From: Oscillospiraceae bacterium
GTDB lineage: Bacteria; Bacillota; Clostridia; Oscillospirales; Acutalibacteraceae
Direction: 5' to 3'
Assembly (NCBI GenBank): GCA_022650455.1
Contig: JALCPO010000008.1
Location: 1 to 48,072, forward strand
DNA: 48,072 nt
Both the position numbers and the translations under genes were made by a program. Shown here in pieces: positions 42,133 through 48,072 of the stretch (the stretch's first letter is position 1; the number at the start of each line of letters is the position of its first letter). Under the pieces are notes generated by a model, which worked only from the letters and a program-made list of their open reading frames with translations, was not told the DNA's origin and made no database searches.

Positions 42133-42843
42133 TCATACAAGTTTCAGGGCGATTTCCATCATCCGCGTAAAGCCGGTTTCCCGCTCTTCCGCCGAAAGGC
42201 TCTCCCCGGTAAAGGGGCAGTCCGAGACGGTGAGCAGGCAGAGCGCCTTTTTTCCGCACCGCGCCGCGTTCATATAGAACGCCGCCGCTTCCATCTCGAC
42301 CGCGAGGACGCCCATCTTTTTCCACTGGGAAAGCGCGTCCGGGTTGTCGCCGTAAAAGACGTCGGAAGACAGGATGTTCCCGACGGCCGGATGAATCCCG
42401 TTTTCCTCCGCGGCGCGCACGGCGCGGCTCAAAAGGCCGTAATCCGCCGTCGGCGCAAACGTTCCCGGCAGACGGTACTGCGCCGCGTAATTGGAATCGG
42501 TGCACGCGCCGAGAGCGGCGATCAGGTCGCGGACATGGATTCCGTCCGCTATCCCTCCCGCGGAGCCGATGCGGATGATCTGTTCCACGCCGTAAAAGTG
42601 GTAAAGCTCATAGGTATAAATCCCGACGGACGGCATCCCCATACCGCCGCCCATGACGGACACCTTTTTGCCCCCGTAAGTGCCGGTATACCCGAGCATG
42701 TTCCGGACCCGGTTAAAGCAGACAGGGTCCTGTAAATAATGCTCCGCGATATATTTTGCCCTCAGAGGATCGCCGGGCATCAGCACGGTTTTCGCAATCT
42801 CCCCCGCTTTGGCTTCGTTGTGGGGAGTCGGCGTATCTGGCAT
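42133..42843 (-). CDS. deoD: Purine-nucleoside phosphorylase DeoD
   Basis: This 236-residue hexameric-type PNP begins MPDTPTPHNEAKAGEIAKTV. Motifs are MPGDPLRAKYIAEHYL, MGGGMGMPSVGIYTYELYHF, IRIGSAGGIADGIHVRDLI and EMEAAAFYMNAARCG with the substrate Glu, and TVSDCPFTGESLSAEER holds the catalytic Asp. It splits purine (deoxy)ribonucleosides by phosphate. It lies 51 bp after the MetE-like gene, linking purine salvage with methionine metabolism in one mRNA. Confidence 0.95.
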   Translation of the reverse strand: MPDTPTPHNEAKAGEIAKTVLMPGDPLRAKYIAEHYLQDPVCFNRVRNMLGYTGTYGGKKVSVMGGGMGMPSVGIYTYELYHFYGVEQIIRIGSAGGIADGIHVRDLIAALGACTDSNYAAQYRLPGTFAPTADYGLLSRAVRAAEENGIHPAVGNILSSDVFYGDNPDALSQWKKMGVLAVEMEAAAFYMNAARCGKKALCLLTVSDCPFTGESLSAEERETGFTRMMEIALKLV

Positions 42844-42894
42844 AAAAATCCCCCTTTTCGCTCATCCGGCCGGTTCTTCCCGGAGCCGGCGCTG

Positions 42895-44010
42895 TTACCC
42901 CCAGACTTCTTTCGCGATCTCCCGGACCAGGCGGACTTTGGCCCACTGCTGTTCTTCCGTCATGATGTTGCCCTCTTCCGTGGAAGAAAATCCGCACTGC
43001 GGGCTCAGGCAGAGCTGGTTGGGCTTCACATACCGGGAAGCTTCCTCGATCTTCGTTTTAATCTCGTCTTTGTTTTCAAGCTTCGGGAATTTGGATGTGA
43101 TCAGGCCGAGCACGACCTGCTGATCCCGGATATACCGCAGCGGCTCGAAACCGCCCGCACGGTCGGAATCGTATTCCAGGAAAAAGCCGTCCACATGGCA
43201 ATTAGCGAACAGGGTCTCCGCCACGGGCTCATATCCGCCGGAAGAAAACCAGGTGGAACGGAAGTTCCCGCGGCAGATATGCATGGTAATCACCATATCC
43301 TTCGGCTTGGCTTCCAGAGCGAGGTTGATCATCCTGACGTATTCTTTTTCAATCTCATCCAGATTCAGCCCGCGCGCCGCGTAAGTCTCCCGCTTCTGCC
43401 GGTCGCAGAACTCGCCCCACGAGGTATCGTCGAACTGCAGATAACGGCAGCCGGCGCCGTAAAACGCGCGGACCGCTTTCTGGTAGGCGAGGGCGATATC
43501 GCGGTACAGCCGGCGCGGGTCCTCATACTCCGGGATCGGCTGATACTGTTCCGGGCGCACGCAGCAGATCAGGTGGAGCATGGAAGGGGAAGGGATCGTC
43601 ATCTTGCAGAGCGTACCGCCGGCGACGGAGCGCAGGTACCGGAAATGCTCGACAAACGGGTGATTTTCAAAATCGACTTTGCCGACGATCTCCACCGTCG
43701 CGCCTTTTGGCTGGCGCCCCCGGAAAGCGACCGACCAATGCTCGGCTTTGACTTCCCGGACCCCCTTCAGGGCCGCGAGGAAATCCAGGTGCCAGTAACG
43801 CCGCCGGAATTCCCCGTCCGTCACCGCCTGCAGACCCGCTTCTTTTTCTTTCGCGACCAGCGCCCGGATGGCCTTGTCTTCCACTTGCTTCAGTTCCGCC
43901 GCGCCGATCTCATTGCGTTCCAATTGCTCCCTGGCCTTTTTTACTTCGGCCGGCCGCAGGAAGCTCCCCACGACATCCGCACGAAAAGGCGCTCTTGTCC
44001 GTTCCGCCAT
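42895..44010 (-). CDS. MetE-like cobalamin-independent methionine synthase family protein (YxjG/YxjH type)
   Basis: This 371-residue protein represents the C-terminal catalytic half of MetE only. RADVVGSFLRPAEVKKA opens it; VTDGEFRRRYWHLDFL, YLQFDDTSWGEF, MHICRGNFRSTW (zinc His and Cys) and LCLSPQCGFSSTEEGN (zinc Cys) follow. Short forms like YxjG/YxjH transfer a methyl or related group to homocysteine or another thiol; the folate-binding N-half is absent. It is first in a six-gene operon and divergent from metY, so a role in methionine or thiol recycling is likely. TTGCCA, 18 bp and TATGAT (44070-44099) is the probable promoter. Confidence 0.85.
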   Translation of the reverse strand: MAERTRAPFRADVVGSFLRPAEVKKAREQLERNEIGAAELKQVEDKAIRALVAKEKEAGLQAVTDGEFRRRYWHLDFLAALKGVREVKAEHWSVAFRGRQPKGATVEIVGKVDFENHPFVEHFRYLRSVAGGTLCKMTIPSPSMLHLICCVRPEQYQPIPEYEDPRRLYRDIALAYQKAVRAFYGAGCRYLQFDDTSWGEFCDRQKRETYAARGLNLDEIEKEYVRMINLALEAKPKDMVITMHICRGNFRSTWFSSGGYEPVAETLFANCHVDGFFLEYDSDRAGGFEPLRYIRDQQVVLGLITSKFPKLENKDEIKTKIEEASRYVKPNQLCLSPQCGFSSTEEGNIMTEEQQWAKVRLVREIAKEVWG

Positions 44011-44239
44011 TTCATTTCCATTCCTTTCCGAATTTCCACCGGCAGACTCCGCCGGGGGGTTTTGTTTTTATCATACTCTATCCCGCAGGGTCATGGCAAG
44101 CGCAAATGGAAATATAGACGGCATACGGTACCGGGGGATCGGGCGGGGACGGCGCGAATGTATGCTGCGGCCCGGACGAACCACGCGCTCCGCGGCTCCG
44201 AAATCATAGTAATAACATATTATTGCTATAATTTATCTG

Positions 44240-44268
44240 TTGACAACGACCTGCGGTGATATTATAAT
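44240..44268 (+). promoter_or_regulatory. metY: Consensus sigma-A promoter of metY
   Basis: TTGACA, a 17-bp spacer and TATAAT form a perfect consensus promoter. An imperfect palindrome AATAACATATTATT lies 16 bp upstream. The transcript would carry a ~230-nt leader before metY. Confidence 0.85.
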
Positions 44269-44353
44269 ATTTAAAACATTAAGTTGGAAGTTCACACGGT
44301 AAAAGCATATGGGTAGAACATGTAGAACATACTGATACGCAATACGCTGTTTT

Positions 44354-44412
44354 ATGCTGACCAGTCAACTAGAGGCATACGGATAATTTTTGTTATCCGT
44401 ATGCCTCTTTTG
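44354..44412 (+). promoter_or_regulatory. metY leader attenuator with shared TGACYAGTCAACTAGAGG element
   Basis: The leader carries TGACCAGTCAACTAGAGG and continues directly into a 16-bp perfect hairpin (AGAGGCATACGGATAA and complement) followed by TTTT. The same element with a different hairpin core occurs before the nitrogenase-like gene (46783-46832). The terminator sits ~90 nt before the metY start, so metY expression requires read-through. Confidence 0.7.
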
Positions 44413-44504
44413 GATTTCTTCCGGGGGAATTTCCGGTCTGGCAGCCTTACCGGAAAACAAATTCTTCTTCACAGATTAGATTATGGATAGGGGATGCAGG
44501 ACCA

Positions 44505-45812
44505 ATGTCAAAATCGAACTTCAAGTTTGACACACTCAAGGTAAGGGGTGGGTACCGCTCATCGGAGCATAACGAAGCCGTTTCCGTGCCGATTTATCAA
44601 TCGACCGCCTTCGAGCTTGGCAATACGGAGAGGGCGGGCCGATTGTTTTCCTTCACGGACCCGGACCCGATTTATACCAGGCTGAGCAACCCGACGGTCG
44701 CCGTGCTGGAAGAACGGGCCGCGCTCCTTGACGGGGCGGCCGGCGCCATCGCGCTCGGTTCCGGAATGGCCGCGGTTACCTATTCCCTGTTGAATGCGGC
44801 CGGAAAAAATGGAAGAATTCTGAGCACGGCCCGCCTTTACGGCGGCTCGGTCGATGCTTTTGATAAAATCCTGCCCGATTTCGGCGTTACGGTCGATTTT
44901 GTCGAGGATGCCGACGACCCCGAAAGCTTTGAAAAAAGCATTTTCCCGGATACGAAGGCGATCTATGTTGAAGCGGTGAGCAACCCCAACTCGGCCGTTA
45001 CGGATCTTGAGGCGGTCGCGCAGGTGGCGCACAGGCATGGAATTCCCCTCATTGTCGACAATACGCTGGCGACGCCTTACCTGCTGAATCCGATAAAATT
45101 CGGAGCGGACGTGGTGGTATATTCCGCAACAAAAGCATTGAGCGGTCACGGAAACGTCATCGCCGGGCTGGTTCTGGAAAGCGGGAAATTCAACTGGGCA
45201 GGCGGAAAATACCCGCAGTTCACGAAACCGCTGTACTTTTTACGCGACTCTGAAGACCGGGAACGCAGTATTCTGGAAGTGTTCCCGGCAACCCCGTTCA
45301 CCGGAAGAATCCGGGCGATTTATCTGAACTACCTTGGCGCGGCGCTCAGCCCGTTCGACGCTTACCTCATCCTGCTCGGGCTGGAGACGCTGTCGGAACG
45401 GGTTGCCAAACAGGTGTCCAACGCCGAAAAGCTGATCCGTTACCTGGAGTCCAAAAAGGACTATGTCCTCTGGGTGAAGCATCCGTACGCGCAAAACAGT
45501 CCATACCGGGAGCTTGCGAAAAAGTACCTTCCGAAGGGCGCCGGCTCTGTTTTTACATTCGGTTTCAACGGGACGCCGAAACAGTATGCAAAATTCTTAA
45601 ACTCCGTAAAGCTTTTCAGCTACCACGCGAATATCGGGGACGCCCGATCCATTATTATCAATTCACCCACCACGACCCACGCGGAGCTTACGCCGGAGCA
45701 GCGCAAGCAAGCGGACCTGGCGCCGGAAACCATCCGGATTTCCGCGGGATTGGAAGACGACGGCGATTTGATCGCCGATTTGGAGCAGGCGTTCGAAAAA
45801 GCCTACCAATGA
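44505..45812 (+). CDS. metY: O-acetylhomoserine sulfhydrylase (PLP)
   Basis: This is a 435-residue Cys/Met-metabolism PLP enzyme. TLKVRGGYRSSEHNEAVSVP is the family start, YTRLSNPTVAVLEERAALLDG and LGSGMAAVTYSLLNAA bind PLP phosphate, VDNTLATPYL carries the PLP Asp, and YSATKALSGHG holds the Schiff-base Lys. The length and the insert near residue 230 fit O-acetylhomoserine aminocarboxypropyltransferase rather than cystathionine synthase (~380). It makes homocysteine from sulfide or methionine directly from methanethiol. It has its own promoter and attenuator-like leader and is divergent from the MetE-like gene. Confidence 0.92.
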   Translation: MSKSNFKFDTLKVRGGYRSSEHNEAVSVPIYQSTAFELGNTERAGRLFSFTDPDPIYTRLSNPTVAVLEERAALLDGAAGAIALGSGMAAVTYSLLNAAGKNGRILSTARLYGGSVDAFDKILPDFGVTVDFVEDADDPESFEKSIFPDTKAIYVEAVSNPNSAVTDLEAVAQVAHRHGIPLIVDNTLATPYLLNPIKFGADVVVYSATKALSGHGNVIAGLVLESGKFNWAGGKYPQFTKPLYFLRDSEDRERSILEVFPATPFTGRIRAIYLNYLGAALSPFDAYLILLGLETLSERVAKQVSNAEKLIRYLESKKDYVLWVKHPYAQNSPYRELAKKYLPKGAGSVFTFGFNGTPKQYAKFLNSVKLFSYHANIGDARSIIINSPTTTHAELTPEQRKQADLAPETIRISAGLEDDGDLIADLEQAFEKAYQ

Positions 45813-45878
45813 ACAGCGCACGCCGTAACTGCGCCGTGGAATATACCCGTGCGCTTTACCGGGACGGGAGAGAAATCC

Positions 45879-46361
45879 ATGAAAATTCGAACCGCAAATT
45901 TATCGGATCTGGCTGCCATAGCCGCAGTGGAAAAGAAGTGCTTCCCGGCATCCCTGGCGGCGGCGGAAAAGGATTTCAAAGCCAGGCTGCAGGTCTACCC
46001 GAATCATTTCTGGCTTTTGGAAGACAACGGGAAACTGGTCGGACTGATCGACGGTATGGTCACCAATGAAAGCACGATCCGGGATGCCATGTATCAAGAC
46101 GCTCATCTGCATGATGAGGCCGGGAACTGGCAGGCCATTTTCGGCGTGACCGTAATCCCGGAATACCGAAAGCGGGGCTGTGCCGCCAGGCTCATGAAGC
46201 GGGTCATTTCCGACGCGAAAGCTCAGGGGCGCAAGGGGTGCATTCTGACATGCGAGGCCAGGCTGATCCCCTATTACAAAAAATTCGGGTATGGGAATCT
46301 TGGAATATCAAAATCCGTCTGCGGCGGCGTCGTGTGGTACGACATGCGGCTTGTATTCTGA
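45879..46361 (+). CDS. GNAT-family N-acetyltransferase
   Basis: This is a 160-residue GNAT protein: KIRTANLSDLAAIAAVEKKC is the first element, FGVTVIPEYRKRGCAARLMK is the acetyl-CoA motif A (V-x-P-x-x-R-x-x-G-x-A), and CEARLIPYYKKFGYGNLGIS is motif B. The start at 45879 follows GGGAGAG by 7 bp. It lies 66 bp after metY in the same direction and could be cotranscribed with it. The substrate is unknown; a role in acetylating an amino acid or thiol near homoserine metabolism is only a guess. Confidence 0.88.
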   Translation: MKIRTANLSDLAAIAAVEKKCFPASLAAAEKDFKARLQVYPNHFWLLEDNGKLVGLIDGMVTNESTIRDAMYQDAHLHDEAGNWQAIFGVTVIPEYRKRGCAARLMKRVISDAKAQGRKGCILTCEARLIPYYKKFGYGNLGISKSVCGGVVWYDMRLVF

Positions 46362-46430
46362 CGATATCCGCCGCTCGTTTTTCCTACCGCCGTTTGCTTA
46401 TTTTCATTAGTTTCCGCCATATGCTTTCAT

Positions 46431-46454
46431 AATTTTGTCTGAATCGACAAAATT
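46431..46454. promoter_or_regulatory. 9-6-9 inverted repeat upstream of the peptide promoter
   Basis: AATTTTGTC and GACAAAATT flank TGAATC, ending 10 bp before the -35 box. Without a following T-tract on the plus strand it is more likely a protein-binding site than a terminator. Confidence 0.5.
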
Positions 46455-46464
46455 AAAAAAGAGA

Positions 46465-46493
46465 TTGACAGGAAGTCGGAAAAGTATTAAGAT
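46465..46493 (+). promoter_or_regulatory. Sigma-A promoter of the Met/Cys-rich peptide
   Basis: TTGACA, 17-bp spacer and TAAGAT. It is bracketed by an inverted repeat upstream and a 22-bp palindrome downstream. Confidence 0.75.
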
Positions 46494-46499
46494 TAGTTT

Positions 46500-46521
46500 A
46501 ATAAAACATATATGTTTTATT
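46500..46521. promoter_or_regulatory. 22-bp perfect palindrome at the transcription start
   Basis: Half-site AATAAAACATA is followed directly by its exact complement. It lies 7-28 bp downstream of the -10 box, i.e. at +1 to +22, where a bound repressor would block initiation. It could instead form an AU-rich RNA hairpin at the 5' end. Confidence 0.6.
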
Positions 46522-46556
46522 CTATTTTAACTTTAACCGGAAGGGAGAGCGCAATC

Positions 46557-46673
46557 ATGAAGGGAATGTGCAATTTGGAATCGATGTGTCTGTTCATGAT
46601 GCCGTGCTGCGCCGACGGCCGCATGTGCACTCTCCTGTATAAAAACCGAAAAACAGAGCCAGGCTTACCGTAA
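46557..46673 (+). CDS. 38-residue Met/Cys-rich peptide
   Basis: This short gene begins MKGMCNLESMCLFMMPCC and continues DGRMCTLLYKNRKTEPGLP after one Ala. It has 6 Met and 5 Cys among 38 residues, all in the first 24. AAGGGAGAG precedes the ATG by about 8 bp, and a strong promoter and a U-tract terminator frame it. It may be a sulfur-amino-acid leader peptide whose translation is sensed, a metal-binding peptide, or a small peptide product. The family is not recognised. Its neighbours are metY and a nitrogenase-like gene. Confidence 0.6.
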   Translation: MKGMCNLESMCLFMMPCCADGRMCTLLYKNRKTEPGLP

Positions 46674-46708
46674 AAAGATTTTTTGATACGGCTGCACGTT
46701 TTCAGCAG

Positions 46709-46737
46709 ACTGGCATGAAAATGCCGGTCTTTTTTTA
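46709..46737 (+). terminator. Terminator after the Met/Cys-rich peptide
   Basis: GACTGGCAT-GAAA-ATGCCGGTC (one mismatch/wobble) is followed by TTTTTTT, 35 bp after the peptide stop codon. Confidence 0.85.
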
Positions 46738-46782
46738 TTGATTCGCGACGATTGTCCGAATTTTCCCACAAATTCATATCCT

Positions 46783-46832
46783 ATGCTGACTAGTCAACTA
46801 GAGGTAGTGATCCTTCGGGAGCTGCCTCTTTT
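46783..46832 (+). promoter_or_regulatory. Attenuator-like leader of the nitrogenase-like gene with shared element
   Basis: The element TGACTAGTCAACTAGAGG, nearly identical to that before metY, is followed by a hairpin (AGAGGTAG...CTGCCTCT with a TTCG-type loop) and TTTTTT. It ends 56 bp before the gene start. TGACTAGTCA is also a 10-bp DNA palindrome, so the element could be a protein site, an RNA switch, or both. Confidence 0.7.
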
Positions 46833-46888
46833 TTATATTCATTTTCGATCCGTCCGAAATTCTAAAGAAACGATATGGGGTGTATCAG

Positions 46889-48072
46889 TTGAGCAAAGTA
46901 AATCTTCAAGCGCCTGAAGTGCAGATCCGGGAAGTCCGGCTCGGTTCCATCACGGGCTATCTGGGGACGGCCGGAAATCTGGTCAAGTGCTCGCACAGCG
47001 GTAAACTGTCCAACCAGAGCCGAAGCTTCAGCCAATGCATGGGGTGTTCGGCGGTGCAGGCGGTATGCCTGCTCTCCATGATCCGGGACGCGGTGATCGT
47101 CAATCACGCGCCGGTCGGCTGCTCGGGCGACGCGTCGTTCTTCAACTTTACCTACCGCGTCGGCCAGATGGAACGCGGGCTCCCCGCGACGAACGGCCGC
47201 TTTTTCACGTCGAACCTCAAGGAAAACGACACGATTTTCGGCGCGGCGCAAAAGCTGAGGGATACCGTCCGTCTCGCCAACGAGCGGACGCATCCCAATG
47301 CGATTTTCATCACATCTTCCTGCGCCGCCGGCATTATCGGAGACGACATTGAAGAGGTGGCGGAAGAAATGACCAAGGAACTGGGCATCCCCGTTATCGG
47401 CTGCTACTGCGAAGGATTCAAATCGAAGGTATGGACCACCGGCTTCGACGCGGCTTATCATTCCATCATCCGCAAGTTTGTGAAGCCGCCCAGAAAAAAG
47501 ACCAATCAGGTCAATATCATCAACTTCTGGGGCAGCCATATTTTCGACGGCCTTCTCCGGAAACTGGGTTACGAGCCGCAGTACATCGTGCCGTTTTCAA
47601 CGGTCGAGCAGCTGAGCCATATTTCCGAAGCGGCAGCCACCATCCAGATCTGCCCGACGCTCGGCAGCTACATCGGCGCGGCGCTGGAGCAGGTCTACGG
47701 CGTACCGGAAATCAAATCCCCGCCCGCTTTCGGCGTTGCGGGAACGGATCAGTGGCTGCGGGAACTCGGCAGAGTCCTGGGCCGGAAGGACGAAGTGGAG
47801 CGGTTCATCCGGAAAGGCCACGAGCGCATCGCTCCAAAGCTGGAAGAATACCGGCGGAAATTCAAGGGCAAAACAGCCTATGTCGCAGCCGGCGCGGCAC
47901 ACGGGCACGCGATTATCGCAATTTTGAACGAGCTCGGGTTCGACGTGAAAGGCGTTTCACTGTTCCATCACGACCCGATTTTCGACAACGGCAACGTGGG
48001 ATCGGACGCTCTTGCGCACGATGTGCATACTTACGGCGACATCCGGCAGTGCCATATCTGCAACAAGCAGAT
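46889..48072 (+). CDS. Nitrogenase-like component 1 (NifD-type) protein, 3' end outside window
   Basis: The first 394 residues are visible, starting at TTG (46889) with GGGGTG 6 bp upstream; an ATG at 46875 leads to a stop after 5 codons. P-cluster-type cysteines are present: CMGC (50/53), HAPVGCSGD (78) and TSSCAAGIIGDDIE (145). ATIQICPTLGSYIG aligns with the NifD segment carrying the FeMo-cofactor Cys275, giving Cys255 here. The FeMo-cofactor His442 region lies beyond the window. The flanks do not match NifD, VnfD or AnfD closely, so this is a nitrogenase-like oxidoreductase, perhaps of the methylthio-alkane reductase kind. No nifH is visible yet. Confidence 0.8.
   Translation, partial: MSKVNLQAPEVQIREVRLGSITGYLGTAGNLVKCSHSGKLSNQSRSFSQCMGCSAVQAVCLLSMIRDAVIVNHAPVGCSGDASFFNFTYRVGQMERGLPATNGRFFTSNLKENDTIFGAAQKLRDTVRLANERTHPNAIFITSSCAAGIIGDDIEEVAEEMTKELGIPVIGCYCEGFKSKVWTTGFDAAYHSIIRKFVKPPRKKTNQVNIINFWGSHIFDGLLRKLGYEPQYIVPFSTVEQLSHISEAAATIQICPTLGSYIGAALEQVYGVPEIKSPPAFGVAGTDQWLRELGRVLGRKDEVERFIRKGHERIAPKLEEYRRKFKGKTAYVAAGAAHGHAIIAILNELGFDVKGVSLFHHDPIFDNGNVGSDALAHDVHTYGDIRQCHICNKQ

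Larger units (their letters stand above)
44011..44504. other. Divergent control region between MetE-like operon and metY
   Basis: This 494-bp gap contains leftward (44070-44099) and rightward (44240-44268) promoters and the metY leader with its terminator. It also contains a tandem 9-bp repeat GTAGAACAT. A tiny frame of 8 codons (ATG at about 44310, reading MGRTCRTY) lies in the leader without a good ribosome site. No SAM, T-box or cobalamin riboswitch motif was seen. Confidence 0.6.

Noticed and set aside
44308-44340. CRISPR-like direct repeats (GTAGAACAT twice)
   Set aside because: Two adjacent 9-bp copies with no spacer structure and no cas genes.
44300-44345. T-box or SAM riboswitch in the metY leader
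   Set aside because: GTAGAACATGTAGAACAT superficially recalls a T-box segment, but the AGGGTGGNACCGCG core, specifier loop and S-box helices are absent.

Overview
The window looks like the chromosome of a strictly anaerobic, moderately high-GC Firmicute. I infer a clostridium of the Oscillospirales type, because it combines strong Shine-Dalgarno sites, U-tract terminators, a c-di-nucleotide riboswitch, desulfoferrodoxin, an encapsulin and a nitrogenase-like protein. No rRNA, tRNA, CRISPR array or intact insertion sequence was seen. Genus-level placement is not possible from the sequence alone.

Layout: (1) 1-6340 is a plant-glycan region: two GH127 beta-L-arabinofuranosidase-type genes, a LacI-type repressor divergent from the second, and a sugar ABC permease whose 5' part has been replaced by an IS630-type remnant. 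(2) 6340-6845 is a non-coding, possibly MITE-like stretch with a 48-codon membrane-peptide ORF. (3) 6845-11446 is a complete urtABCDE (urea-type) transporter, with a candidate small RNA upstream. (4) 12132-13669 is a two-gene operon, STAS-like plus divergent KASIII, under a GEMM-I cyclic-dinucleotide riboswitch. (5) 13829-14551 is a sirtuin. (6) 14685-19472 is a four-gene redox operon (old yellow enzyme, SDR, FAD reductase, membrane protein) with a divergent AraC regulator. (7) 20785-23042 holds a CAP-domain secreted protein and several small genes, including a 34-residue Cys/Arg-rich peptide. (8) 23089-31988 is a putrescine uptake and degradation operon (P-II, PotABCD, aldehyde dehydrogenase, PatA, GabT) with a LuxR-type regulator upstream. 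(9) 33114-36647 holds plsY, then an oxidative stress/iron group (gpmA, encapsulated ferritin, encapsulin, desulfoferrodoxin) behind a PerR/Fur-like palindrome. (10) 36703-44010 is a six-gene operon: MetE-like protein, three nucleoside salvage enzymes and a heterodimeric ABC exporter. (11) 44240-48072 is a sulfur-linked region: metY, a GNAT acetyltransferase, a 38-residue Met/Cys-rich peptide, and the start of a nitrogenase-like component-1 gene.

How genes work together: putrescine imported by PotABCD can go to 4-aminobutanal (PatA), GABA (aldehyde dehydrogenase) and succinate semialdehyde (GabT), with a P-II protein hinting at nitrogen control. The encapsulin/ferritin/superoxide reductase set handles iron and oxygen stress.

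The two most promising novelties are the riboswitch-controlled STAS/KASIII pair, whose KASIII lacks the usual His and Asn, and the nitrogenase-like gene. The latter shares a leader/terminator element with metY and is preceded by a Met/Cys-rich peptide. That combination recalls the methylthio-alkane reductase route to methionine but is not proven here.
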